From DASXYG01 sp036502625 (GTDB lineage Bacteria; Actinomycetota; Actinomycetes; Streptosporangiales; Streptosporangiaceae): a stretch of DNA of 64,000 bases. The DNA lies in assembly GCA_036502625.1 (NCBI GenBank), contig DASXYG010000059.1, forward strand, positions 13,360 to 77,359, given 5' to 3'. Both the position numbers and the translations under genes were made by a program. Shown here one piece after another: positions 8,784-17,063 of this stretch. How positions within the stretch are numbered: position 1 is the first letter of the stretch; each line of letters begins with the position of its first letter. The notes beneath the pieces are model-generated. The model ran no database searches. It was not told the origin of the DNA and saw nothing but the letters and a program-made list of their open reading frames with translations.

Positions 8784-9440
8784 TCAGCGCGGCGCCGAGG
8801 AGGCCAGGTGGGCGGCCATGGCGTCCGCCGCGGCCTCCGGGTCGCCGGCCGCCAGGGCCTCGATGACCGTCTCGTGCTCGGCGGCTATGCGGGTGAGCAG
8901 GGGGTCGGACGGGTCGGTGCCGCGTACGGCCAGGCGGGTGAGCGCCAGCAGGCGGCGGAGGGTGTCGGCGGCGAGGTGGTGGTGGAGGGCGTGCGGGATG
9001 TGCAGGTGGAAGTCGTCGTCGCAGTCGAGGAAGGCGTTCACGTCGCCGGCGTCGGCGGCGCGGCGCGCGCGGATCATGATCAGCCTGAGCTGGTCGACGT
9101 CCGAGACGTCCATGCGCTCCGCGGCGCGGCGGGCCAGCACCGGCTCCAGGGCGTCGCGCATGAGCACGATCTCGGCGAGGAGCTCGGGCGACGGGTCGGC
9201 GATCACCACCTGGCGCCGCGCCCCCTCCGCCAGGATCCCCTGGTTCAGCAGCTCGGCGAACGCCTCGCGTACGGGCGTGCGGGAGACGCCGAGCATGGTG
9301 CCGACCCGCGTCTCACCGAGGCTGGTGCCCGGCGCGAACTCGCCGTGCAGGATCGCGCGGCGCAGCTCCTCGTAGACCCGCTTGCTCGACAGCGTCTTGT
9401 CCGCCCCCGAACGGGCCGGCTGCGGGCGGAAGCCCTTCAT
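8784..9440 (-). CDS. GntR-family regulator, FCD type
   Basis: 218 residues. The N-terminal winged helix-turn-helix includes SRTPVREAF, and the C-terminal all-helical FCD ligand domain carries His/Asp residues of a metal site (for example DDDFHLHIPHA). FCD regulators usually sense small organic acids or amino-acid-derived ligands. Its ATG overlaps the stop of the CocE-type hydrolase (ATGA), so both are transcribed leftward from the 11111-11191 intergenic region. It is the likely regulator of the hydrolase and of the divergent amidohydrolase/transporter genes. Confidence 0.92.
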   Translation of the reverse strand: MKGFRPQPARSGADKTLSSKRVYEELRRAILHGEFAPGTSLGETRVGTMLGVSRTPVREAFAELLNQGILAEGARRQVVIADPSPELLAEIVLMRDALEPVLARRAAERMDVSDVDQLRLIMIRARRAADAGDVNAFLDCDDDFHLHIPHALHHHLAADTLRRLLALTRLAVRGTDPSDPLLTRIAAEHETVIEALAAGDPEAAADAMAAHLASSAPR

Positions 9441-11110
9441 GCGTTACCCCCGTCGGATGCCAGAACGCGGCAGCACAACCGCGCGGCGCGGGTGCCGCCC
9501 ACGATGAGCGACTGCTCCATACGCCGGAACCCCCGTGCCAGCCAAGGATCCTCGCCCGTGCCCGGGTGCGGTGCGTACCTGGGGAACTCCGAGGCGCTCA
9601 GGTCGAGCCGGAGCCGGTGGCCGGGGCGCATCCGGTAGCCGGTGGAGCCGAGGTCGACGGCGACCTCGGCGGGCCACGGGCCCTCGGCGCGCGCCGCGCC
9701 GTCGAGGATCTTGAACGCGGTGCCGTCCGGCGCGACGTCGCTGACCCGGGCCATGACGTGCGCGGACGGGGCGTCGGCCGCCAGCCACAGGCGCACCTCG
9801 GCCGGGCCCGCCAGGTCGTACGGCTCGCGGAACGGCTCGGTGTCGTAGCCGAGGACGTCGTCGCGGGCGGCGTCGCCGCGCTGGTCGGCGGGTTCGATCA
9901 GCGGGTGGTACGCGTGGGCGCGGCTCGGCACCGGGTCGCCGGGGTCGTGCGTCCACCGCACGGTGCGCTCGCCGCGGTCCGGCTCGGGCGCGAGGCCGCC
10001 GCGCCGACCTTCGCCGGACGGGTACCAGGTGGCCGGGCGGCTCTCCGGCGGCGGCCACGCGTCGCTGGTGCGCGGGCCGGCGTGGGCGAGCGCCCAGCGC
10101 ACCGGCGGAGCGGTGCACGGGCCGTCGCCGGACAGGAAGTGGTGGAGGAACTCCTCGACGGGGTTCAGGTACGCGTCGAGGAAGCGGGCCATCGTGCGGG
10201 TGTCGGTGCGCGGGTCGGTGTACGGCTCGCCCGGCTCGCGCAGCGCCGTCCAGCCGTGGTCGGTGGCGTCCATGACCAGGAACTGCGGTGCGCGGTCCGC
10301 GGCGCGTGCCGCGTCGTACGTGGCGAGCTGGCCGCGCTGCGCGATGTCCCACCAGCCGCCGATGTGCAGGGCCGGGATGTCGCCGCGTACGGGCAGCCGC
10401 GCGGCCGGGTCGAGGCGCCCGGCGCCGGTCTCGTCGAGGAACCGCGAGCGGCGCCCGCCGAGCGCCGTGGGCACGACCTCCGACAGCGGCCGCACCGACC
10501 AGTCGAGCCGGCCCTCGTAGTCGTACAGCGCCTCGTCGACCCAGGTCTCGAACGCCCACAGCGCGCACACCTCGAGCGCGAACACGCCCTGCGTCGCGGC
10601 GATCATGCCGAAGTCGGCGGCGATCACCCGGGGCGCGATGGCCCGCAGCGCCGGGTGGCCGGACGCGGCGGCGGCCCACTGCGTCCAGCCGAAGTAGGAG
10701 TCGCCGAACATGCCGACCGGGCCGCCGCACCAGCTCTGCGCGGTGATCCAGTCGAGCGTGTCGTAGCCGTCGACGATCTCGGCGCGAAAGGGCGCGAGCG
10801 GCCCGTCGGAGCGCAGCTTCCCGCGGACGTCCTGCACGACGACGGCGTAGCCGCGCGCGGTGAACCACCGGGCGATGTCCGGCATGAAGCACTCGTCGCC
10901 GGCCTTGTCGTACGGCAGCCGGGACAGCAGCACCGGCCAGCGGCCGCCGCGGCGCGGCAGGTACACGTCGGTCGCGAGCCTGATGCCGTCGCGCATCCGC
11001 ACCGCGTACGGACGGGCGTCGTCCGGAACGTCGGCGAAGCGCCGCCTGACGGCGCCGGACCGGGAGGCCGTGCGTAGGCGGGCGTACGCCGCCCGGTTCG
11101 TGGTGTCCAC
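9437..11110 (-). CDS. CocE/NonD-family (S15 X-Pro dipeptidyl-peptidase-like) hydrolase
   Basis: 557 residues. An alpha/beta hydrolase domain (about 40-300) has the nucleophile motif GDSYFG, followed by a C-terminal galactose-binding-like beta domain rich in Asp/Arg (about 350-550). This architecture is shared by cocaine esterase, glutaryl-7-ACA acylase and X-Pro dipeptidyl peptidases, which cleave esters or amides. The start is GTG at 11110; no clear Shine-Dalgarno is visible, so the message may be leaderless. It is followed with a 4-base overlap by the GntR regulator. The neighbouring amidohydrolase and transporter suggest it unmasks an amide or ester conjugate of a small nitrogen compound. 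Confidence 0.92.
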   Translation of the reverse strand: MDTTNRAAYARLRTASRSGAVRRRFADVPDDARPYAVRMRDGIRLATDVYLPRRGGRWPVLLSRLPYDKAGDECFMPDIARWFTARGYAVVVQDVRGKLRSDGPLAPFRAEIVDGYDTLDWITAQSWCGGPVGMFGDSYFGWTQWAAAASGHPALRAIAPRVIAADFGMIAATQGVFALEVCALWAFETWVDEALYDYEGRLDWSVRPLSEVVPTALGGRRSRFLDETGAGRLDPAARLPVRGDIPALHIGGWWDIAQRGQLATYDAARAADRAPQFLVMDATDHGWTALREPGEPYTDPRTDTRTMARFLDAYLNPVEEFLHHFLSGDGPCTAPPVRWALAHAGPRTSDAWPPPESRPATWYPSGEGRRGGLAPEPDRGERTVRWTHDPGDPVPSRAHAYHPLIEPADQRGDAARDDVLGYDTEPFREPYDLAGPAEVRLWLAADAPSAHVMARVSDVAPDGTAFKILDGAARAEGPWPAEVAVDLGSTGYRMRPGHRLRLDLSASEFPRYAPHPGTGEDPWLARGFRRMEQSLIVGGTRAARLCCRVLASDGGNA

Positions 11111-11136
11111 GGCGGAAGAGTACCAATGCGCCTTTC

Positions 11137-11161
11137 GTATACATATGGCCGTGTGGTGTAC
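11137..11161. promoter_or_regulatory. candidate GntR operator pair (GTRTAC boxes)
   Basis: In the divergent region between the CocE gene and the amidohydrolase lie GTATAC (11137-11142) and GTGTAC (11156-11161), in the contexts TCGTATACAT and TGGTGTACTA, 19 bases centre to centre. FCD-type GntR proteins often bind short sites built on GT(n)AC halves. The placement suits control of both divergent units. This is inference from sequence only. Confidence 0.4.
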
Positions 11162-11191
11162 TAGCGACCCCCCGGCGCTGAGGAGACGTAT

Positions 11192-12538
11192 ATGGAGATC
11201 CGGCTACCGGCGATGCTGTCCGCGCCAGCCATCGACCAGCCGAAACCGTTGTGGCTGACGAACGCCCGGCTGTTCGACGGCACCGGCGACCCGGTCCGCG
11301 ACGGCGCGGCCGTGCTCGTCGAGGACGGCCGGATCGTGCGGGTCGGCTCGGCCGGAGACGCGGTGCCCGAGGGCGCCGTGACCGTCGACCTTGCCGGCCG
11401 TACGCTCCTGCCGGGGCTGATCAACGGCCACCTGCACGCCATCGGGCAGGACCCGCGGCCCGGCTTCGGCGCGCAGCCGCTGCTGCCCGGCGTGACCACC
11501 CACACCCTCGGCGCCCACCTGCGCGAGTTCCTCCGCTACGGCGTGACCACCGTGCGCGACATGGGCACGTACGGCGACCAGGTGCTGGAGAACCGGCAGG
11601 CCATGCGCTACGGCGCCTACCGCGGGGCGCGCATCCTGACCTGCGGCCTGATCATTTCGAGCACGGCGCCGGGCACCGCGATCTTCGACGGGATGTACCG
11701 CGAGGCCGACGGCGCCGACGAGGTGCGCAAGGCGGTGCGCGAGCAGATCGCCCGCGGCGCCGACTTCATCAAGCTGATGACCACCGGCGCGCGCTCCGTC
11801 GAGCTGGAGGCGGGCATCCGGATGGACACCTGCGGCGCCGCGCACGAACAGCCCAACCAGCTCACGCGCGACGAGATGGCGGTCGCCGTCGAGGAGTCGC
11901 ACCGCAACGGCTACGCGGTGGTCGCGCACGCCGAGGGCATCGAGGGCTGCGAGTCCGCGGTCGACCTCGGCATGCGCACCGTCGAGCACGGCTTCTACCT
12001 GAACCGGCGGCCCGACGTCCTCGACCGCATGGCCGAGCAGGGCATCGCGCTCGTGCCGACCTTCTCCAGCCAGTACGTCTTCGCCGGCCGCGACCTCCAG
12101 GTCGGCACCGACGCCGCGACCGTGCCGTACTGTACGCCCGAGCTCGAGCGGCTGGCCGAGACGAACATCCACGAGGCCGAGCTGACCCTCGACGCCGCGC
12201 GCGCCGCCGGAACCCCGATCATGCTGGGCGGCGACGACCTGGAGCTGCGCCGCGGCGGCGCGTGGATCGAGCTGCTGCGCATGGTCCACCACGGCATGCC
12301 GGCGCGCGAGGCCCTGGTGTCCGCGACGTCCGCGGCGGCCAACGCGCTCGGCCTGTCCGACCTCGGCGTGATCGCCCCGGGCAAGCTCGCCGACATCGCG
12401 GTCGTCGACGGCGACCCGCTCGCCGACCCGGCCGTCCTCGGCGACCGCGACCGCATCTGGCTCGTGCTCCAGGCCGGCACGCCCGTCGCGGGCGCGGCGC
12501 TGGAGGTCGACCCCGCCGACCTGGGCGCGACGCGGTGA
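11192..12538 (+). CDS. metal-dependent amidohydrolase (imidazolonepropionase/Xaa-Pro dipeptidase-like)
   Basis: 448 residues of the amidohydrolase superfamily (COG1228-like). The metal-binding HLH lies in INGHLHAIG, a Lys in FIKLMTTGA may be a carboxylated bridge, VAHAEG and VEHGF follow, and a late Asp lies in GGDDLE. The ATG at 11192 has AGGAGA five bases upstream. Relatives hydrolyse cyclic amides (imidazolonepropionase), prolyl dipeptides or carbamates. It is the first gene of a rightward unit continuing into the ABC transporter genes (four bases to the next start), so its substrate or product is probably the imported compound. Confidence 0.9.
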   Translation: MEIRLPAMLSAPAIDQPKPLWLTNARLFDGTGDPVRDGAAVLVEDGRIVRVGSAGDAVPEGAVTVDLAGRTLLPGLINGHLHAIGQDPRPGFGAQPLLPGVTTHTLGAHLREFLRYGVTTVRDMGTYGDQVLENRQAMRYGAYRGARILTCGLIISSTAPGTAIFDGMYREADGADEVRKAVREQIARGADFIKLMTTGARSVELEAGIRMDTCGAAHEQPNQLTRDEMAVAVEESHRNGYAVVAHAEGIEGCESAVDLGMRTVEHGFYLNRRPDVLDRMAEQGIALVPTFSSQYVFAGRDLQVGTDAATVPYCTPELERLAETNIHEAELTLDAARAAGTPIMLGGDDLELRRGGAWIELLRMVHHGMPAREALVSATSAAANALGLSDLGVIAPGKLADIAVVDGDPLADPAVLGDRDRIWLVLQAGTPVAGAALEVDPADLGATR

Positions 12539-12542
12539 TGCG

Positions 12543-13190
12543 ATGAGCTTCACCGAGTACCTGAGCCTCCGCTGGCCGGAGATCGCGCTCCGCGCCTTCC
12601 AGCATTTCGAGGTCGTGATGATCGCGGTGATCATCGCGACCGTCATCGCGGTGGTCCTCGCCGTGGCCTGCCAGCGGCACCCGCTCGTGCAGCGGATCGC
12701 GCTCGGCACGACCGGCACGATGCTGACGATCCCGTCGTTCGCGCTGTTCGGCCTGCTGATCCCGATCCTCCAGCTCGGCGCCGTGCCGTCGATCGTCGCG
12801 CTGGTCTTCTACGCGATCTTCCCGATCCTGCGCAACGCGGTCACCGGCCTGGAGTCGGTGCCCGCCGAGATCGAGGACGCCGCGCGCGGCATGGGCCTGT
12901 CCCGTATGAGCCTGCTGTTCCGCGTGCGCGCGCCGCTGGCCTGGCCGGTCGTGCTCAACGGCATCAGGATCGCGACGATCATGAGCATCGCGATCGCGGC
13001 CATCGCGGCGTCGGTGGCCGGGCCCGGCCTCGGCCGGCTGATCTTCGACGGCCTGGCGCGCATCGGCGGCGCCAACTCCCTCAATGACACGCTCGCGGGC
13101 GTCCTGGGCGTCGCGGTCCTCGCGCTGGTCCTCGACCTGCTCTTCGTCCTGGTCTCCCGCCTGACGACCCCGCGAGGCATCCGTGGCTGA
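12543..13190 (+). CDS. ABC transporter permease, osmoprotectant/quaternary-amine type (OpuBB-like)
   Basis: 215 residues with about five to six hydrophobic segments. The permease EAA loop is recognisable in EIEDAARGMGLSR. Length and motifs match the ProW/OpuBB/OpuCB family, the membrane subunits of uptake systems for glycine betaine, choline, carnitine and related quaternary amines. It overlaps the ATPase gene by eight bases. Two permease genes flank the ATPase in this operon, as in OpuC-type systems with two non-identical membrane subunits. Confidence 0.93.
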   Translation: MSFTEYLSLRWPEIALRAFQHFEVVMIAVIIATVIAVVLAVACQRHPLVQRIALGTTGTMLTIPSFALFGLLIPILQLGAVPSIVALVFYAIFPILRNAVTGLESVPAEIEDAARGMGLSRMSLLFRVRAPLAWPVVLNGIRIATIMSIAIAAIAASVAGPGLGRLIFDGLARIGGANSLNDTLAGVLGVAVLALVLDLLFVLVSRLTTPRGIRG

Positions 13191-14274
13191 CGACGACACC
13201 CGTACGATGATCCGGCTCGACCGGGTCAGCAAGTCCTACCCCGGCCAGGCCGAACCGGCCATCGCCGACCTCACCCTGGAGGTCCGCGCCGGGGAGATCG
13301 TGGTGCTGCTCGGGCCGTCGGGGTGCGGCAAGACGACCACCATGCGGATGATCAACCGGCTGATCGAGCCCACCGGCGGGCGGGTGTACTTCGACGGCGA
13401 GGACGTCACCGCCGTCAACGCCGACCACCTGCGGCGCCGCATCGGCTACGTCATCCAGCAGATCGGCCTGCTCCCGCACCTGACCGTCGGCGCGAACATC
13501 GCGATGGTGCCGCGCGCGCTCGGCTGGGACAAGAAGCGCACCACCGCGCGGGTCACCGAGCTGCTCGACCTGCTCGGCCTGGACCCCCGCACGTACCGCA
13601 AGCGCTATCCGAAGCAGCTCTCCGGCGGCGAGCAGCAGCGGGTGGGCGTCGCGCGCGCCCTCGCGGCCGACCCGCCGGTGATGCTGATGGACGAGCCGTT
13701 CGGCGCGCTCGACCCGATCATCCGCGACCGCCTGCAGGACGAGTTCCTGGCGTTGCAGAAGAAGATCCAGAAGACGATCGTGTTCGTCACGCACGACATC
13801 GAGGAGGCGGTCAAGCTCGGCGACCGCATCGCGATCTTCGGCACCGGCGGGCGCATCGCCCAGTTCGACACCCCGGCGAAGCTGCTCACCGAGCCCGCCG
13901 ACGACTTCGTGGCCTCGTTCATCGGCTCCGGCGGCGCCGTGCGCCTGCTCGGTCTCAGCCAGGTCGCCGACCTGCCGATCGAGGACGTCCGCACCGTCGC
14001 GTCCGCCGACGCCTCGTCGGGACCCGACGGCGCGCTCACGCTGCTCGTCGACGACGGCGGCGCCCCCGTACGGTGGCTGCGCGGCGCGTCCGGCGTGGCC
14101 GGCCGGCCCGCGGTCGTACGGCCGTCGCAGAGCCTGTACGAGGCGCTGGACGCCATGCTCGCCGCGCACGACGACCTCGCGGTGGTCGTCGACGACGACG
14201 GCGCCGTACGCGGCGGGCTGCGCTGGGCCGCGGTGCTGCACGGCACGGGCACCGAGGCCGGGAGCCGTACGTGA
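13183..14274 (+). CDS. ABC transporter ATP-binding protein, ProV/OpuBA type
   Basis: 363 residues. Walker A is GPSGCGKTT (about residue 45), followed by Q-loop region VIQQIG, signature LSGGEQQR, Walker B VMLMDEPFGALDP and switch His in FVTHDIEEA. After about residue 240 there is a CBS-like segment (DAMLAAHDDLAVVVDDDG); in OpuA-type transporters CBS domains sense ionic strength. The GTG start lies inside the upstream permease gene, and the stop overlaps the next start (GTGA), so the operon is tightly coupled. Confidence 0.95.
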   Translation: MADDDTRTMIRLDRVSKSYPGQAEPAIADLTLEVRAGEIVVLLGPSGCGKTTTMRMINRLIEPTGGRVYFDGEDVTAVNADHLRRRIGYVIQQIGLLPHLTVGANIAMVPRALGWDKKRTTARVTELLDLLGLDPRTYRKRYPKQLSGGEQQRVGVARALAADPPVMLMDEPFGALDPIIRDRLQDEFLALQKKIQKTIVFVTHDIEEAVKLGDRIAIFGTGGRIAQFDTPAKLLTEPADDFVASFIGSGGAVRLLGLSQVADLPIEDVRTVASADASSGPDGALTLLVDDGGAPVRWLRGASGVAGRPAVVRPSQSLYEALDAMLAAHDDLAVVVDDDGAVRGGLRWAAVLHGTGTEAGSRT

Positions 14275-15041
14275 CGGCCGCCACCGTACGGACGACCGCG
14301 CCCGCACGCGACGGGCGGCTGCGCGGCTGGGCGGGCACGGTCGTGACGCCGCTCCTGCTGCTCGCCGTCGTGGCGGGGCTCTACGCGTACCTGCACGCCC
14401 AGAACCTCGACGACATCGAGCGGCGGTCGCTCGACCGCGACGTCATCCTGCGCCTGCTCCTCCAGCACGTGGAGCTCGTCGCCGTCTCCAGCGTCGTCGT
14501 GATCGCCGTCGCGGTGCCGCTCGGCGTACTGCTGACGCGTCCGGGGCTGCGGGTCGCGGCGACGCCGATCCTCGCGGTCGCCAACCTCGGCCAGGCCGTC
14601 CCGTCCATCGGCGTGCTCGTCCTGCTGGCGGTGACCGTGGGCACCGGCTTCCGGATGGCCACGCTCGCGCTCGTCCTCGTCGCCCTGCTGTCCGTGCTGC
14701 GCAACACGATGGTCGGGCTGACCGGCGTGGACCGGGCGCTCATCGACGCGGCGCGCGGCATGGGGCTCACGCGGACCACCGTGCTGTTCCGCGTCGAGCT
14801 GCCGCTCGCGGTCCCGGTGATGCTCGCCGGGGTGCGCGTCGCGCTGATCCTCAACGTCGGCAACGCCGCGCTCGCGACGTACACCAACGCCGGCGGCCTC
14901 GGCACGCTCATCCAGGCCGGGATCGCGCTGAACCGGCTGCCCGTGCTGCTCACCGGCAGCATCCTCACGGCCGTGCTCGCCCTCGCCGTCGACTGGTTCG
15001 CCGGTGTCGTGGAGCGCGTCGTACGCCCGCGCGGCCTGTGA
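14271..15041 (+). CDS. ABC transporter permease, osmoprotectant/quaternary-amine type (second subunit)
   Basis: 256 residues from a GTG at 14271 that overlaps the ATPase stop (GTGA). Six membrane segments begin at about residue 22 (VVTPLLLLAVVAGLYAYL). The EAA-like loop is LIDAARGMGLTR, nearly identical to that of the first permease. It pairs with the 12543 product to form a heterodimeric pore. The segment before the first membrane helix is basic and disordered. Confidence 0.93.
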   Translation: MTAATVRTTAPARDGRLRGWAGTVVTPLLLLAVVAGLYAYLHAQNLDDIERRSLDRDVILRLLLQHVELVAVSSVVVIAVAVPLGVLLTRPGLRVAATPILAVANLGQAVPSIGVLVLLAVTVGTGFRMATLALVLVALLSVLRNTMVGLTGVDRALIDAARGMGLTRTTVLFRVELPLAVPVMLAGVRVALILNVGNAALATYTNAGGLGTLIQAGIALNRLPVLLTGSILTAVLALAVDWFAGVVERVVRPRGL

Positions 15042-15076
15042 CGCACGTACCCGTACGCCCTCGAAAGGAAGAAGCC

Positions 15077-16066
15077 ATGCGATCCATCGGAACCCGGACG
15101 CGGAAGGCCGCCGCGGTGACCGCGGCGCTGGCCCTGCTGACCGGCGGGTGCGCGCTCGGCGCGGACAGCGACGCCGGCTCGTCGCAGAAGGCCGCGCCCG
15201 GCAGCCTCGCGAAGCTCGCCTCGCTGAAAGGGGTGAAGGTCACCGTCGGGTCCAAGGAGTTCACCGAGCAGTTGATCCTCTGCGAGATCACCGCGCAGGC
15301 GCTCCAGTCGGCGGGCGCGACCGTGCAGCGCAAGTGCGGGCTGTCCGGCAGCGACACCACGCGCAAGGCGCTGACCTCCGGAAACATCGACATGTACTGG
15401 GAGTACACCGGCACCGCGTGGATCAGCTACCTCAAGCACACCAAGCCGGTCGCGGGCGCCGACGCGCAGTACAAGGCGGTCGCGGACGAGGACAAGGCGA
15501 AGAACAAGATCGTCTGGCTGGACCGCGCGCCGTTCAACAACACGTACGCGATCGCCGCGTCCGGGAAGGTCGCCCAGCGTACGGGCGTCACGTCGCTGTC
15601 GGCGTACGCCAAGCTGGCGAAGTCCAAGCCGGCCGACGCCTCGCTGTGCGTCAACGGGGAGTTCAGCTCCCGTGACGACGGCCTGCCGGGCGTGCAGAAG
15701 GCGTACGGGTTCAAGCTCCCGGCCAGCTCGGTCAAGACGCTCGAAGAGGGCGCGATCTACAACGCGATCGGCAAGAGCGACCCGTGCAACTTCGGCATGG
15801 TCGCCACCACGGACGGGCGCATCAAGGGGCTCAAGCTCACGGTGCTGAAGGACGACAAGGCGTTCTTCCCCGTCTACAACCCGGCCGTGAACATCCGCGA
15901 GCAGGTGCTCGACGCCCACCCGGGCATCGCGAAGGTGCTGAACCCGATCGCGAAGTCGCTGGACACCGACCTGATGCAGAGCCTCAACACCCAGGTGGAC
16001 GTCAAGGGCCTGCGGCCGCCGGAGACCGCGACCAAGTGGCTGAAGAGCAAGGGGTTCATCGGCTGA
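15077..16066 (+). CDS. substrate-binding lipoprotein of the quaternary-amine ABC transporter (OpuBC-like)
   Basis: 329 residues. The signal peptide ends in lipobox LLTGGC (Cys near residue 25), so it is a lipoprotein outside the membrane. The fold is OpuAC/OpuBC type: VTVGSKEFTEQ near the start and MYWEYTGTAW, the region that supplies aromatic cage residues for trimethylammonium ligands. ATG at 15077 is chosen because AAAGGAAG precedes it; an in-frame GTG at 15038 lacks one. It is the last gene of the operon. The precise ligand (glycine betaine, choline, proline or histidine betaine) cannot be fixed from sequence. Confidence 0.94.
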   Translation: MRSIGTRTRKAAAVTAALALLTGGCALGADSDAGSSQKAAPGSLAKLASLKGVKVTVGSKEFTEQLILCEITAQALQSAGATVQRKCGLSGSDTTRKALTSGNIDMYWEYTGTAWISYLKHTKPVAGADAQYKAVADEDKAKNKIVWLDRAPFNNTYAIAASGKVAQRTGVTSLSAYAKLAKSKPADASLCVNGEFSSRDDGLPGVQKAYGFKLPASSVKTLEEGAIYNAIGKSDPCNFGMVATTDGRIKGLKLTVLKDDKAFFPVYNPAVNIREQVLDAHPGIAKVLNPIAKSLDTDLMQSLNTQVDVKGLRPPETATKWLKSKGFIG

Positions 16067-16093
16067 CCCGCGGAATGGGAGATAATCCGGCGG

Positions 16094-16399
16094 GTGTACG
16101 GCGAGCCGAGTGAGTACGCGGAGCGGGTTCTCGATGTCGTCGACCGGATCCCGCCCGGCCGGGTGATGGCGTACGGCGACATCGCCGCCTACCTCCAGGA
16201 GGGCGGGCCGCGGCAGGTCGGGCGGGTGATGGCGCTGTGGGGCGGCGGCGTGACCTGGTGGCGGGTGATCCGCGCGGACGGGTCGCCGCCGCTGGGCCAC
16301 GACGCCGAGGCGATGCGCCACTACCGCGAGGAGGGCACGCCGCTGCGCGCCGGGCTCGGCCGGGTGGACATCCGGATCGCCAGGTGGGACGGCGCCTGA
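16094..16399 (+). CDS. alkyltransferase-like protein (ATL, MGMT-fold)
   Basis: 101 residues matching the DNA-binding domain of O6-alkylguanine-DNA alkyltransferases (VDRIPPGRVMAYGDIAAYL). The catalytic PCHR motif is replaced by TWWR: the acceptor Cys is Trp. This is the hallmark of ATL proteins, which bind O6-alkylguanine, flip it out and hand the lesion to nucleotide-excision repair without removing the alkyl group. The start is GTG at 16094. An orthologue lies close to adnA/adnB in M. tuberculosis too (Rv3204). Confidence 0.9.
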   Translation: MYGEPSEYAERVLDVVDRIPPGRVMAYGDIAAYLQEGGPRQVGRVMALWGGGVTWWRVIRADGSPPLGHDAEAMRHYREEGTPLRAGLGRVDIRIARWDGA

Positions 16400-16402
16400 G
16401 AT

Positions 16403-16442
16403 CCCTTCCTATTGGATAATGATGGTTATTCAATAGGAAGGG
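16403..16442. promoter_or_regulatory. 40-bp palindromic operator upstream of tetR (16450)
   Basis: CCCTTCCTATTG (16403-16414) pairs perfectly with 16431-16442. Inward, ATAA (16416-16419) pairs with TTAT (16426-16429) with a single mismatch between the blocks. The right arm covers the Shine-Dalgarno of the TetR gene seven bases before its ATG. This placement suggests autorepression. A related half-site occurs at 17036-17063. Confidence 0.7.
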
Positions 16443-16449
16443 GTGCGGC

Positions 16450-17040
16450 ATGGCGGGTCGCCCGCGCACCATCAGCGACGAACGGCTGCTCGACGCGGTC
16501 GGCACCGCGATCGGCCGGGTCGGCCCGGCCAGGCTGACGCTGGCCGACGTCGCGCGCGAGGCCGGCGTGACGACCGGCGCGCTCGTGCAGCGGTTCGGGT
16601 CCAAGCGCGGCCTGCTGCTGGCGTTCGCGCGGCGCGGCACCGACGCGTTCGTCACCGCGATGCGCGAGGTGTACGACCGGGCGCCCGACCCCGTCGAGGG
16701 GCTGGTCTCGGTGCTGGTCGCGCTGGTGGGCGAGGAGATGTCGCCGAACGAGTTCGCCCACCACCTGGCGTACCTCAACATGGAGATGGCCGACGACGAG
16801 CTGCGGCCGCCGCTGGTCGCCGGGCGCGCGCGGTTCCGCGAGGCGCTCGCCGCGTACATCGCCGACGGCATCGGCGCCGGTCTGCTGCGCGTGCCGGACG
16901 TCGCGGCGCTGGTCGAGGTCCTCGACGCGCTGTGGCACGGCACGCAGATCTCCTGGGCGCTGTTCCGCGACGGCACCCGCGCCGAGCGGATGCGCGCCGC
17001 GGTGGCCACCGTGCTCGCGCCGTACCGGGTGGCCAATTAG
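16450..17040 (+). CDS. TetR-family transcriptional regulator
   Basis: 196 residues. The N-terminal HTH includes LADVAREAGVTTGALVQRF, and the C-terminal domain is helical and ligand-binding. ATG at 16450 follows GGAAGGGG. The gene sits between a 40-bp palindrome (16403-16442) and a similar sequence at 17036-17063 that overlaps its own stop codon and the start of the SDR gene, so it probably controls itself and the SDR separately. Confidence 0.92.
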   Translation: MAGRPRTISDERLLDAVGTAIGRVGPARLTLADVAREAGVTTGALVQRFGSKRGLLLAFARRGTDAFVTAMREVYDRAPDPVEGLVSVLVALVGEEMSPNEFAHHLAYLNMEMADDELRPPLVAGRARFREALAAYIADGIGAGLLRVPDVAALVEVLDALWHGTQISWALFRDGTRAERMRAAVATVLAPYRVAN

Positions 17041-17063
17041 ATAATGCTCGTTTAGTATTGAAT
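17036..17063. promoter_or_regulatory. second candidate TetR site before the SDR gene
   Basis: ATTAGATAATGCTCGTT at 17036 matches 14 of 17 bases of the core of the upstream palindrome (from 16411). A partial inverted half lies at 17054-17063. It spans the TetR stop (17038-17040) and ends at the SDR ATG (17062). It is probably a second operator for the same repressor. Confidence 0.45.
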
